A DNA stretch of 22,724 bases from RYN-433 sp036558265 (GTDB taxonomy: Bacteria > Planctomycetota > Phycisphaerae > Tepidisphaerales > Tepidisphaeraceae): NCBI GenBank assembly GCA_036558265.1, contig DATBFY010000025.1, forward strand, positions 1-22,724, written 5' to 3'. The notes under the pieces were generated by a model. The model was given only the letters and a program-made list of their open reading frames with translations. It searched no databases and was not told the origin of the DNA. Positions 1 through 9,100 of this stretch are shown one piece after another. How positions within the stretch are numbered: the stretch's first letter is position 1; every line of letters begins with the position of its first letter. Made by a program: the position numbers and the translations under genes.

Positions 1-798
1 ATCGACACCAAGCACACCGAGATCGAGAAGCTGATCGAGCACATCCGCAATCGCTACGAGGACAAGCCGCAGCAACGCCGCCAGCTCGATTTGTTGATGA
101 AACTCAACGCAAAACACCTCGAAGAGCGGCAGCGGGACGCGCAGCTCGAGGCGCGGATCCAGTCGTACGAGCTGGCGTACCGCATGCAGAGCGAGGCGGC
201 GGACGCGTTCGACGTCTCGCGCGAGCCCGCTCACATCCGCGAGATGTACGGCGCCGACAAGAGCGTGCAGGCGCGGCAGATCCTGATCGCGCGGCGGCTC
301 GCCGAGCGCGGCGTGCGCTACATCCAGGTCTGGCACGGCGAAGGCCAGCCGTGGGACAGCCACGACGACATCGAGGTCAACCACCGGCGCCTCGCGCAGC
401 AGTGCGACCAGGCGATCGGCGCGCTGATCAAGGATCTGAAGCAGCGCGGCATGCTCGACGACACGCTGGTGATGTGGGGCGGCGAGTTCGGGCGCACGCC
501 GACGGTCGAGCTGCCCCAGGCCGGCGCCAACGCCGGCAAGATCAATGGCCGCGATCACAACCACTACGGCTTCACCTATTGGCTCGCCGGGGGCGGCGTG
601 AAGGGCGGCTACGTCCACGGCGCGACCGACGAGTTCGGCTTCCGCGCGGTTGAGAAACCGGTGCACGTGCACGACCTGCACGCGACGATCTTGAAACTGA
701 TGGGGTTCGACCACGAGAAGTTCACGTACCGGTATGCCGGGCGGGATTTCCGCCTCACGGACGTACACGGGGTGGTGGTGGATGAGATGATCGCGTGA
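1..798 (+). CDS. DUF1501 family protein (sulfatase-fold), 5'-truncated
   Basis: The reading frame is open from the first base and ends in TGA, giving 265 visible residues; the start lies outside the window. The sequence has the typical end of a DUF1501 protein: RRQLDLL near the left edge, then RQILIARRLAERGVRYIQV, WDSHDD, GGEFGRTP, GRDHN and HGATDEFG. The family adopts an alkaline phosphatase/sulfatase-like fold and is very abundant in planctomycetes, where members are usually exported and often paired with DUF1549/DUF1553 cytochrome-type genes. Its substrate is not established. The usual N-terminal Tat-type signal cannot be checked here. The next gene downstream is not closely spaced, so this is probably the last gene of its operon. 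Family assignment is strong; function is unknown. Confidence 0.93.
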   Translation: MDTKHTEIEKLIEHIRNRYEDKPQQRRQLDLLMKLNAKHLEERQRDAQLEARIQSYELAYRMQSEAADAFDVSREPAHIREMYGADKSVQARQILIARRLAERGVRYIQVWHGEGQPWDSHDDIEVNHRRLAQQCDQAIGALIKDLKQRGMLDDTLVMWGGEFGRTPTVELPQAGANAGKINGRDHNHYGFTYWLAGGGVKGGYVHGATDEFGFRAVEKPVHVHDLHATILKLMGFDHEKFTYRYAGRDFRLTDVHGVVVDEMIA

Positions 799-934
799 GG
801 GTGATCGAACCTGTCAAAATCTCAATGATTATCCGTTGAGGTCTGCGTGGACCGTTACGATTCAATCCGCGACGTCACGGCCGGGTTCTTAGAGCGCGTG
901 TCGCGCTGGATCGCCCGCGACAGGTGAAGTCCTG

Positions 935-1339
935 GTGATACTTCGTTATCTACGTGCGGGCGGACAGAAGGACTTCGCGCTTTGCAAAACACTGGATGCT
1001 TTCCGTGCGATCATCGCGTTTGTGCCGAACGGGACCGACATCGAGGTCTTTCGTCTCCTGCAACTCCCAATTCGCGGAAGGGTGACCGAAGGGTTCATCG
1101 AGGACGTGCTCAACGCCATACCTGAAGGGGCCGAATACCTTGCGATTGCGATCGAAACCCGGGGCACGACCGGCATTAGCTGCGACTCGGATATCGGAAA
1201 CTCGCATTCTGAATTGCGCGGGTGGCTGCTCGATCAGCGCGCTCAGGAGGTGGCTGTGGGCGCCTGCCCAGATTTCATCGCGCCCGACGGCGATGACCTG
1301 ATCTCCGCGGCAAAGGGCGGAGTTGACGGCCCGCGATAG
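935..1339 (+). CDS. hypothetical protein, 134 aa
   Basis: I do not recognise this family. The frame starts with GTG at 935, preceded about 8 nt upstream by AGGTGAAG, a plausible ribosome site; no in-frame ATG is available because a TAG lies at 890-892. The protein is acidic and reads like real protein, with mixed hydrophobic and charged stretches such as FRAIIAFVPNGTDIEVF and AEYLAIAIETRGTTG. It has no signal peptide or membrane segment and so is probably cytoplasmic. Its codons are less GC-rich at third positions than those of the neighbouring genes, which suggests an accessory gene. A tiny open frame (847-927, 26 codons) ends 7 nt before it and could be a leader or a broken N-terminus. Whether the gene is intact and expressed is uncertain. 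Confidence 0.5.
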   Translation: MILRYLRAGGQKDFALCKTLDAFRAIIAFVPNGTDIEVFRLLQLPIRGRVTEGFIEDVLNAIPEGAEYLAIAIETRGTTGISCDSDIGNSHSELRGWLLDQRAQEVAVGACPDFIAPDGDDLISAAKGGVDGPR

Positions 1340-1437
1340 CGGATTCATGTGAAGCACGCTACCGGGCCGAATTCGACCGTCCTGTGCAGAATGGAGCCGT
1401 CGCTCCGATCCAGTTTCCCTCCGCACCACGCGATCGA

Positions 1438-1443
1438 TAGGAT
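1438..1443 (+). promoter_or_regulatory. candidate -10 box (TAGGAT), leaderless-type spacing
   Basis: TAGGAT lies exactly 8 nt before the ATG at 1452, and there is no Shine-Dalgarno sequence between them. No good -35 hexamer is visible; TTCCCT sits 17 nt upstream. The spacing matches other TAnnnT boxes in this window and would place transcription initiation at or next to the start codon. Confidence 0.35.
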
Positions 1444-1451
1444 GCTCATCC

Positions 1452-1691
1452 ATGACGACGCAAGAGATTCAGCGACTCCTGGCCACCCGGCCGTTTGAAC
1501 CCTTCCGTGTGCTCGTCGCCGATGGTCGCGCATTCGACGTTCGTCACCCCGAGAACCTCGCACTGGGCGGCAGGGGGCGCCTGATCGCCATCGGCCTGCA
1601 GGATTCATTCGTTACGCTCGATCTGCTCCTAGTGACTGGCATCCAACGCCCTATTCCCCGCCGCCAAGGACGCATGCGTCGCTCGGCATGA
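1452..1691 (+). CDS. small conserved hypothetical protein, 79 aa
   Basis: The protein begins MTTQEIQRLLATRPFEPFRV and continues with VLVADGRAFDVRHPENLAL and a DSFVTLDLLLVTGIQ segment. This pattern (a 'PFEPF' motif, 'DGR' plus 'HPE', a small beta-rich body, an end near 'DLLLVTxI') matches a small hypothetical family I know from planctomycete genomes; no function has been assigned that I know of. It is probably cytoplasmic, with no signal peptide or membrane helix. The last dozen residues are arginine-rich and may be a poorly conserved tail. The ATG start is chosen because the family motif begins immediately after it. It is probably transcribed alone from the box just upstream. Confidence 0.75.
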   Translation: MTTQEIQRLLATRPFEPFRVLVADGRAFDVRHPENLALGGRGRLIAIGLQDSFVTLDLLLVTGIQRPIPRRQGRMRRSA

Positions 1692-1732
1692 CATGCGCCC
1701 GTGCCATCATTGTCTCCACAGTTATCACTTAA

Positions 1733-1738
1733 TACATT
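1733..1738 (+). promoter_or_regulatory. candidate -10 box (TACATT)
   Basis: TACATT lies 8 nt before the ATG at 1747, in an AT-rich patch (TTAATACATT). No Shine-Dalgarno sequence is visible before that ATG. The overlapping hexamer TAATAC is an alternative. This is the same spacing as the other TAnnnT boxes listed here, but a weaker match. Confidence 0.25.
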
Positions 1739-1746
1739 CCATCCCT

Positions 1747-2634
1747 ATGCCCACCCTGCGCACCCTTCTTATCGTCCTGTGCCTGCTAATCATCGCCAGG
1801 GCCGATGCCCCGCCGGTCCAGACCGACCGCTGGGTCACGCCGCAGCTCAAGCCCAACCCGCTCCTCGCCCACCACACGTTTCGCTCCGACGCGATGAACT
1901 TGGACGTCGGCTATAACCTCTACCTGCCGCCGGATTATGAGGGCAACAAGGACAAGCGCTATCCCGTCCTCTACTGGCTGCACGGCATGAACCAGTCGGA
2001 GTCCACCGACCAGTACCCGATCGGTTACCTGGACGATGCCATCAAACGCAATCAGATCCGGCCGATGATCGTCGTCTATGCGTCGGGCGGGCAGCGGACG
2101 TATTATACGGACAGCCCCGCCGCCCGGTCGCTGCCGGAGACGGCGATTATCAAGGAGCTGATCCCGCACATCGACGCGACGTACCGCACGATCGCCGATC
2201 GCGACCACCGCGCGATCGCCGGCATGTCCATGGGGGGGTTCGGTGCGCTCAAGTTCGCGTTCAAGTATCCGGGGCAGTTCTCGTCGGTGACCGCGTTCGC
2301 GCCGGCCATCCGCGATCCCGAATCGTTTGCCAAGGACCGCCCCGACATCCTGCGGCGGATGTTCGCCAATGATCCGGCTGCCTACCAGGCGAATCACCCC
2401 GCCACGCTGCTGAAAGAGCACCTCGATCAGATCCGCGGCCATCTGCCGATCTCACTCTACGTCGGCAACAAGGATTACCTGCTCACCGGCGTGCGCGACC
2501 TCCATCGTCTCCTCACCGAGTTGAAGGTCGATCACACGTACCAGGAGTTCGACGGGATCGAGCATAACCTGGTGAAGCTGTCCGGGCAGACGAGGCTGGC
2601 CCCGTTCGAGCTTGCCGCGCGCAATTTCAAATGA
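1747..2634 (+). CDS. secreted alpha/beta-hydrolase esterase (esterase D / feruloyl-esterase-like)
   Basis: A 295-residue serine hydrolase of the putative-esterase family (PF00756 type), expected to cleave ester bonds outside the cytoplasm. The start at 1747 is preferred over the in-frame ATG at 1693 because it opens directly on a signal peptide: residues 1-19, a hydrophobic LLIVLCLLII core, then ARA before Asp20. The oxyanion-loop motif WLHG is at 77-80. The nucleophile elbow G-M-S-M-G has Ser161. Asp243 in NKDYLL and His273 in IEHN are in the right places to complete the triad. Family members act on acetylated or feruloylated polysaccharides or on S-formylglutathione; the signal peptide argues against the latter. 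Its stop overlaps the next gene by 4 bp, so the two are probably co-transcribed, although the functions are not obviously linked. Confidence 0.9.
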   Translation: MPTLRTLLIVLCLLIIARADAPPVQTDRWVTPQLKPNPLLAHHTFRSDAMNLDVGYNLYLPPDYEGNKDKRYPVLYWLHGMNQSESTDQYPIGYLDDAIKRNQIRPMIVVYASGGQRTYYTDSPAARSLPETAIIKELIPHIDATYRTIADRDHRAIAGMSMGGFGALKFAFKYPGQFSSVTAFAPAIRDPESFAKDRPDILRRMFANDPAAYQANHPATLLKEHLDQIRGHLPISLYVGNKDYLLTGVRDLHRLLTELKVDHTYQEFDGIEHNLVKLSGQTRLAPFELAARNFK

Positions 2635-3674
2635 GCGTGGCGTTCAACGCGCCTGCGGGGAATCCCCCATTGCCCCGCGCGTCGCGTTGGGTTAGGACAG
2701 GACCCACCATGCCGCTCCGGGCGCTGGCGCGCAAGTTCCTCCCCCACACCCCGGCGCCCGAGGCCGTCGCCGGACTGGTATCAGTCATCGTCGGCGTCGT
2801 CCTGCTCGCGCTCAAGTTCCTCGCCTACCTGTTCACGGGGTCGGCGGCGATCTTCTCCGACGCGATGGAGTCGATCGTCAACGTCGCCGCGTCGGCGTTC
2901 GCGCTTTACGCCCTGTTTTACGCCCACCGTCCGGCCGATCGCGAGCACCCGTACGGCCACGGCAAGATCGAGTTCATGTCGGCGGGGTTCGAGGGGGGGA
3001 TGATCTTCGCCGCGGCGCTGGTCATTGGCTTCCGGGCTGTCGAGGCGATCGTCCACAGGCCGCCGATCCAGGCGATCGCGCTGGGTCTCGTGCTGATGGG
3101 TGTGGCGATGGTGGTCAACGGTGCATTGGGCCTGTACCTGATCCGCGCGGGGCGGCGTCACCATTCGCTGACCCTCGAGGCCGATGGCAAGCACCTGCTG
3201 ACCGACGCCGTCACCAGCGCCGCCGCCATCATCGCGATCGTCGGCGTCAAGCTCACTGGCTGGCGGATCATCGACCCGATCTTCGCGCTGCTGATCGCGC
3301 TCTACATCACCTGGACGGCCGTGGGCCTGATGCGCCGCGGGGCGGCGGGACTGATGGACGAGCAGGACCTGGCGGACGAGGCGCTCCTGAAGCGTATCCT
3401 GGATGCCCACCTGGCGCCGCAGGGCAAGGAGCCGCAGATCTGCTCCTATCACAAGCTTCGCCACCGTCACAACGGGCGGTATCACTGGGTGGATTTCCAC
3501 ATCATGGTGCCTCCGACGCTGAACGTCGAGCGTGCCCACGCGATCGCCAGCGCGATCGAGTACGAGATCGAGCTGGCGCTTGGCGAGGGCAATGCCACCG
3601 CCCACATCGAACCGTGCGTAGACCCCGCCTGCGCCGCCTGCGGCGCGGGTGCGAGAGAGACGGCCGGCGCGTAG
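2631..3674 (+). CDS. cation diffusion facilitator (CDF) transporter
   Basis: An inner-membrane CDF family protein that exports divalent metal ions by proton antiport. The 347-residue frame starts in an ATGA overlap with the esterase; an internal ATG at 2709 would remove 26 poorly hydrophobic residues and may be the real start. Family marks are GSAAIFSDAMESIVN in the second helix (about 70-84), HPYGHGK at 106-112, and HLLTD (His188, Asp192) in the fifth helix, followed by a C-terminal cytoplasmic domain with YHWVDFHIMVPP. The second-helix site reads E80-x3-N84 where FieF/YiiP has D-x3-D, so the specificity cannot be assumed to be zinc or iron. The tail carries three cysteines (329, 334, 337), which may bind metal. 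Confidence 0.93.
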   Translation: MSVAFNAPAGNPPLPRASRWVRTGPTMPLRALARKFLPHTPAPEAVAGLVSVIVGVVLLALKFLAYLFTGSAAIFSDAMESIVNVAASAFALYALFYAHRPADREHPYGHGKIEFMSAGFEGGMIFAAALVIGFRAVEAIVHRPPIQAIALGLVLMGVAMVVNGALGLYLIRAGRRHHSLTLEADGKHLLTDAVTSAAAIIAIVGVKLTGWRIIDPIFALLIALYITWTAVGLMRRGAAGLMDEQDLADEALLKRILDAHLAPQGKEPQICSYHKLRHRHNGRYHWVDFHIMVPPTLNVERAHAIASAIEYEIELALGEGNATAHIEPCVDPACAACGAGARETAGA

Positions 3675-3703
3675 TTCCGCGTTCTGAGGCTTCCTTTGCC
3701 CTT

Positions 3704-3726
3704 ATGTTTTATGTCTTGATGTTTTA
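3704..3726 (+). repeat. 23 bp ATGTTTY-type dispersed repeat, copy 1
   Basis: The unit reads ATGTTTT, then ATGTCTTG, then ATGTTTTA. It matches 20 of 23 positions of the reverse complement of 6067-6089. This copy lies between the CDF gene and the aminotransferase start, ending 11 nt before the ATG. Its AT content is far above its surroundings. Confidence 0.55.
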
Positions 3727-3730
3727 CCCT
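3725..3730 (+). promoter_or_regulatory. candidate -10 box (TACCCT)
   Basis: TACCCT lies 7 nt before the aminotransferase ATG at 3738 and overlaps the last two bases of the 23 bp repeat. No Shine-Dalgarno sequence is seen; the intervening bases are TTCCCTC. The match to TATAAT is weak, and the call rests on the spacing shared with other genes here. Confidence 0.2.
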
Positions 3731-3737
3731 TTCCCTC

Positions 3738-5039
3738 ATGGACGTAACCGCCTCCGCCGCAACATCATCCCTGCCCCTCGCCCTTTCCGCCAAGGCGCGC
3801 CGGACCGGTGATTCGCCAATCAACGCGCTCATCGCGGCCAAGCTCGCCAACCCGGACCTCGTGAACTTCGCCGCCGGCCTGGTGGACGAGGAAACGCTCC
3901 CGGTGTCCGAGGCGGCCGCGATCACGGGGCGCATCTTCTCCGATGACCGACGCGGCCAGCGGGCGCTCCAGTACGGCACGACGCTCGGCTTGCGTCCCCT
4001 GCGCGAGCAGCTCATCGCCCACCTCGAACGCCTCGATGGCCGGCACGTCGGCGACCTGGGCCTGTCGGCCGACGATCTGCTGGTCAGCACCGGGTCGCAG
4101 CAGGCGCTCTACCTGATCGCCGACGCAATGCTCGACCCGGGCGACATCGTCATCACCGCCAACCCGAGCTACTTTGTCTTCACCGGGGCGCTTCAGTCGT
4201 TGGGCGCACGCGTGCTGGCGGTGCCGATGGACGATCGGGGGATGGACGTCGATGCGGTCGAGCGACTGCTCGGTGACCTGGAACGCCGGGGCGAGCTGGC
4301 GCGCGTGAAGTTCGTCTACTGCACGAGCTTCTTCGATAATCCCACGGGCCTCTCCCTTTCCACGCCGCGCCGCCAGAAGTTGGTTCAGGTCGTCGGCCAG
4401 TTCTCCAGGGATCACCGCATCCTGATCCTCGAGGACGCGGCCTACCGCGAGCTGCGCTACGACGGCGAGCCGCTGCCCTCCATCAAGTCGTTCGATCCGG
4501 ACAACCAGTTTACGATCCTCACGCAGACGTTCTCCAAGCCGTTCGCGCCGGGAATCAAGCTCGGCTACACGGCCATGCCCGCCGACCTGCTCGAGCAGGT
4601 CCTCCACCAGAAGGGCAGCCACGACTTCGGCTCGTCAAACGTCTGCCAGGAGATCGCGCTCGAAGCGATGACCGACGGCAGCTATGCGCAACACCTGGAG
4701 CTGCTCAAGGCCGGGTACCGCCGCAAGCGCGATGCCACCCTCACCGCGCTCTCCGTCCATCTGACCGAGTCGGCTGAGCTGCACTGGACCCGTCCCGACG
4801 GCGGCTTGTACGTCTGGCTGACGCTGCCGCCGCGCGTGGACACCTCGCGCGAAGGGCGGCTTTTCGACCGGTGCGTCAAGTACGGCGTGCTTTATGTGCC
4901 CGGGGCCTACTCATTCCATCCCGATGCTACGGACCGCGTCCCCAGCCATCACATGCGCCTGTGTTTCGGCCAGGTACGAATGGAAGAGATCGCCCCCGGC
5001 ATCGAGCGCCTGGCCGAGGCGATCCGGGCCGAAATGTGA
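3738..5039 (+). CDS. PLP-dependent aminotransferase (fold type I, 2-aminoadipate transaminase-like)
   Basis: A 433-residue cytoplasmic class I/II aminotransferase of the kind related to LysN/2-aminoadipate transaminase and to the catalytic half of MocR regulators, but without a GntR DNA-binding domain. Visible landmarks are ALQYG (about 76-80), STGSQQAL for cofactor phosphate binding (117-124), DNPTG with Asn201, LEDAAY with Asp233 and Tyr236, and TFSKPFAPGIKLGY with the Schiff-base Lys267. RPDGG and the closing MRLCF segment complete the small domain. Length is normal for the family. It transfers an amino group between an amino acid and a 2-oxo acid; the actual substrate cannot be read from sequence. 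It ends 3 bp from the convergent gene at 5043. Confidence 0.93.
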   Translation: MDVTASAATSSLPLALSAKARRTGDSPINALIAAKLANPDLVNFAAGLVDEETLPVSEAAAITGRIFSDDRRGQRALQYGTTLGLRPLREQLIAHLERLDGRHVGDLGLSADDLLVSTGSQQALYLIADAMLDPGDIVITANPSYFVFTGALQSLGARVLAVPMDDRGMDVDAVERLLGDLERRGELARVKFVYCTSFFDNPTGLSLSTPRRQKLVQVVGQFSRDHRILILEDAAYRELRYDGEPLPSIKSFDPDNQFTILTQTFSKPFAPGIKLGYTAMPADLLEQVLHQKGSHDFGSSNVCQEIALEAMTDGSYAQHLELLKAGYRRKRDATLTALSVHLTESAELHWTRPDGGLYVWLTLPPRVDTSREGRLFDRCVKYGVLYVPGAYSFHPDATDRVPSHHMRLCFGQVRMEEIAPGIERLAEAIRAEM

Positions 5040-5042
5040 TGT

Positions 5043-6119
5043 TTACTGCCTCGCCCCCCGTTCAAACTTGAACGCCGGGAACCCCATCCGCGAGATGTAG
5101 AACGTGTCGGACTTCGGATCGTACGCGAGGTTCGTGAACCACCCGGCCTTGCCGGTATCGAACCCCTTGGGGGGCAGGGCCGTCACCGGCTTCCACGTCT
5201 GGCCCGCGTCGGTCGATTCCAGGATTGTCGCCTTGCGCCCGACCGTGATCAGGTGGCGCTCGTCCTTTCCGAAATAAGGCCCCCAGGCCGCATCCGTCAC
5301 CGCGCCCTGCTTGGTCCAGGTCGCGCCCTTGTCCTTCGAGACGATGAGGAACGATTCATACGTGGCCGGTTTCTTCTTCTTCGCGTCGGCGGGATCGATC
5401 GGGTCGTTCGCGAAGAAGTAATGCACGCCGTTGAACGTCTGCATGACGTGCGTGACCGGCGTGAAATCGGAAACCTTCGTCCAGGTCTTGCCTCGATCGG
5501 TCGATCGAAGCAATCCCTGCCCCTTGGTCGTGAGGAACGTGTCGGCATCCGCGACTCCTACGGAGGTGTATGCCGGATCCTTGTCCAGCATCGTCCACGA
5601 CGCCCCCGCATCGCTTGAGGCGTACATCTCCCCGCCGCTCTCGTGCCGCGCGCCGAAGATGACCTGCGGCCGCTCGACCGACCAGTCCACCGCCGCGAAA
5701 TCCCAGTTTCTCCCCACGTCCTTGAACCCCTGCCACGTCCGCCCACCGTCCAGGCTCATGCCGCACTTGCCGTCGAGCATGAAGCAGGCCAGGCGCGACG
5801 AGCCCGGATCGACGTTGATCGCGAACGCCGTCTCGCACCGCCCGCCGACCTTGCCCTCGTCGCAGCGGGCGTACGTCGCTCCTCGATCCGTCGATTTGAA
5901 TAACCCTTGCCCCGCCACGACGACGAACAGATCCCCGGTCGTCCGATCGACCGCGACTCCGGCCGTCTGCCCCGGCCACGCGGGCTTCTTGCCGTCATTC
6001 GTCAGCTTGGCGATCAGGGGATCGGAAATGTTCACCCATTCCGCGCCCGCCGCATACGACGAGGAATGAAACATGAAGACATGAAACATGAAGAGGACGA
6101 CGAACGCGTTCCACCGCAT
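5043..6119 (-). CDS. secreted Asp-box (BNR/sialidase-like) beta-propeller protein
   Basis: A 358-residue exported protein built of sialidase-like repeats. Six Asp-box motifs of the form S-x-D-x-G-x-T/S-W/Y are visible near residues 76, 122, 168, 206, 261 and 302 (for example STDRGKTW and STDAGQTW), spaced as expected for a beta-propeller. The first 26 residues form a signal peptide with an unusual Met/Phe/His core, ending in AAGA before Glu27; part of this core is encoded by a 23 bp repeat (6067-6089). The start is supported by GGAG 8 nt upstream. Asp boxes are structural, so the fold does not show that this is a sialidase; no catalytic Arg triad was identified. Its - strand neighbour encodes a cytochrome fusion, and the two may be co-transcribed. 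Confidence 0.85.
   Translation of the reverse strand: MRWNAFVVLFMFHVFMFHSSSYAAGAEWVNISDPLIAKLTNDGKKPAWPGQTAGVAVDRTTGDLFVVVAGQGLFKSTDRGATYARCDEGKVGGRCETAFAINVDPGSSRLACFMLDGKCGMSLDGGRTWQGFKDVGRNWDFAAVDWSVERPQVIFGARHESGGEMYASSDAGASWTMLDKDPAYTSVGVADADTFLTTKGQGLLRSTDRGKTWTKVSDFTPVTHVMQTFNGVHYFFANDPIDPADAKKKKPATYESFLIVSKDKGATWTKQGAVTDAAWGPYFGKDERHLITVGRKATILESTDAGQTWKPVTALPPKGFDTGKAGWFTNLAYDPKSDTFYISRMGFPAFKFERGARQ
6067..6089 (-). repeat. 23 bp ATGTTTY-type dispersed repeat, copy 2
   Basis: On the - strand it reads ATGTTTC, ATGTCTTC, ATGTTTCA, differing from copy 1 (3704-3726) at three positions. It lies inside the signal-peptide coding region of the Asp-box protein and supplies the Met-Phe-His residues of the hydrophobic core. 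Confidence 0.55.
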
Positions 6120-6166
6120 AGGGATCTCCGGTTAAGCATCGATCGTTAATCGTTAATATTCCGCCC

Positions 6167-9100
6167 TCACCTCGGCTGTTGCACGAACGCGATCAGGTCC
6201 GCCAGATCCTGCAGCGTCATCCCCTGCTCGAGTCCTTCGGGCATCAGCGACAGCTTCGAGCTCGACAGCGATTTGATCTGCGACCTTGCGACCGATTGCC
6301 GCATCCCGCTCGCCTGCAGGATCGTCAGCGCGGACGCGTTCTCGTCGCCCAGCAAACCCACGTACGTGTCGCCGTCAACGGTCTCCACCTGGTACGCGAC
6401 GAATCGTCCTTCGACGGCGGCATTGGGGTCGAGGATCGCGACCAGCAGGTAATTGGCGGACTTATCGGTGAGCGCCGACAGGTCGGGTCCGACGGCCGAT
6501 CCAACGTCACCCAGGCGATGACACGCGGCACAGGATTTCTCGAAGAGCCCTTTGCCGTGAGTCGCGTCGCCCTTCAGCGAGAGGGCCGGCTGGAATGATT
6601 GAATCGCGGCCGCCCGCGCCGGCGGACGCGAGACCGCCAGCGTCTTCTGCGCGTGCCGGCGAACCGTTGCGTCGGCATGCTTCAGGAGCCGATCCCGGGT
6701 GGCCGCGGGAAGATCCGTCGCCGAAAGCTTCCCGGCGTCCACCGCCGCCAGCAGCGCCTCCGCAGAAGGGGCGCGCGAAACCAGATTGTCCAGGGTCTGC
6801 GCCCGCAGCGACGGCGACACGCGCGGCAGTGCCGAGATGAGCAACGCCGCCGTCGCATCGTTCGATCGATTCCGCATCAGCGCCGCCAGCGCGGCCGACT
6901 GCAGTCCCGGCGGTTGTCGCGCGTCCAGCAACTCGGACGCCACCTGGCGATCCGAACCGATCCGCCCCATTAGCCGCATCGCCGCAATCCGATCGGCGAG
7001 TGGTCGGGACGAGTCGGTCGCGATGGCCGGGGCAGCGGCGCAATAGGCGCCCCGTCGCGCGTCCGCATCCTCCGGCAAAACAGCCGCGTCCCCCAGCGAA
7101 TCCAGCACGTCCGCCATCGCATTGAGCTGCGTCGCCGACGCCCGCCTCGGATCCGCCGGCGCGATCCGCAGCAGTACGTGGCCGCCCGCGGTTGACTTGT
7201 CCTTTGCCGTCGCGGCGATCAGCGACGCAAGCCGGGCGCGCAGCTCCGCCGTGCCCGCCGCCTCATCCGGCAACGCGTCGAAGAGCTCCATCGGGCGCCG
7301 CACCGCGGCGCTCAACACCGCCCCGCGCGTCCATGCGTCGCCCGGCGCGGCCTGGGCAATCCGCGCCAGCGCTTGCGGCACGCGCGGGTCGTCCAATTCC
7401 CCCAGCGTGAGGGCGGCCTGATATCGAACCGCCGCGTCTGGGTCCTCGCTTCGTTTGAAAACCGCTTCCGCCAGCGCGCTGTCCGTGGCCAGCAACGGTT
7501 CGGCCAACCTCACCGCATTGCGCCTCACGCGCGGATCCGCATCCGCGATTTGAGCGTTGACGATTTGCGATTTCAGTGAGTGCAACCCGTCAAGCGCACA
7601 AGCCGCCTGCACCCGCGCCGCCGGATTCTCTGAGCCGGTGGCGATCCGCGCCAGCACCGCCACGGTCGCCTTGTCCTGCCGGTGCACCAGTTCCCGGTGC
7701 GCCAGATCCCGCACCACACCATTCGGCCCATCGATCTTCCGCGCAAGATCCTCGGATGTCAGCTTCGCGAGCTCCTCGATCGGCCGAACCTCCCCACCCG
7801 GTGGAATCACGCGATAGATCCGCCCCATCTCCGCCCCGGCGCGCGTGTCCAGCGTCGCCAGCCGCTCCTTCGTGATCCACCGCGGGTGCTCGATGACGAA
7901 GCGGTACATGTCCACGACCCACAACGACCCGTCCGGGCCCGTGCGAACCTGCACCGGCCTGAACCAGTTGTCGCTCGACGCCAGAAACTCCCGCTCGTCC
8001 GCGGGTGATCGGTGCGCCGCGAACGTCGCCCCGCGCGGCGTGAGCACCAACCGTCGCACGAGGTTGTGCACCGGCTCGCAGAAGAATGCGTCCTCGGCGG
8101 CTGGATCATCGTTCTTCGACCATTGTTCGCCCCGATCCCGGTAGATCGTCGGCCCGCAACCGCTGGTCACGCGGTTCGCGCTCTCGGGATTGTTGAACCG
8201 CTCGAGCAGGGGACTGATCGGGTAGAGCCGCGTCGGATCGACATCCGCGACAACTGCGACCCTCGGCCCCGGATACGCCACGTGCGGATTCCGGCGCACA
8301 TACCTCTCTTCCAGCGGGTAATGCCACAGCGGGTTCGAATTGTCGTTGCCGAACCAGTTCCCCCAGTCATCCCGCACGCGGCAGAACTGCGTGCGGCCTG
8401 CCGCCGGCTCGAACGCCAGCGTGTCCGGGTTCATCCGGAAATCCCGCCCGCCCAGTTCCAAAGGCTTCTCCGAACCGTTTACATTGATGGGATCGTTATG
8501 GATGCTGGATGCGCCGTACACCCAGTTGTCAAGACCCCACGTCAGCCCGTTCACCTCCCATTGCTGGTTGTCCGGCGAGAATCCCGAGAACAGCGTCCTG
8601 ACCGTGTCCGCCTTGCCGTCGCCATCATCGTCCGGCGCGTACAGCACGTTCGGCGCCGCGCACACCAGCACGCCAGACCGCCAGCACATCAGCCCTTGCG
8701 GATAGGGCAGATGATCGAGGAACACTCTGCGCTGGTCGTACCGCCCGTCATGTTTCGACGATTCCAGGATCACCACCCGCCCGCCTGGCACGTTGTTATC
8801 GTGCAGCCCGGACGGGTAATCGTACATCTCCAGCACCCAGAGCCGCCCGCGCAGGTCCCAGTCGATCGCCACCGGCGACTGCACCAGCGGCTCCGTCGCC
8901 ACCAGCTCCACCTGCGCGTCGCCGTCCACGCGGAGGCACTGCTTCGATTCCTCCGGCGACCTGGGCAGCGGAAATTCCTTAAGCGACTTTTCCGATCGGT
9001 AACTGGTCGGCACGATCGAGTGAACCGCCCGCACGATGTCGTTCTCGATCGCCGGCGCGAAACGCGTCGGCCGCGCGTAATACACCATCGCCCCCTCCGC

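Noticed and set aside
813..842. CTCAA/TTGAG hairpin after the DUF1501 gene as a terminator
   Set aside because: Only a 5 bp stem with a 10 nt loop and no T-tract.
5043..6119. Calling the Asp-box protein a true sialidase
   Set aside because: Asp boxes are structural and occur in many propellers; the sialidase Arg triad and Tyr/Glu pair were not identified.
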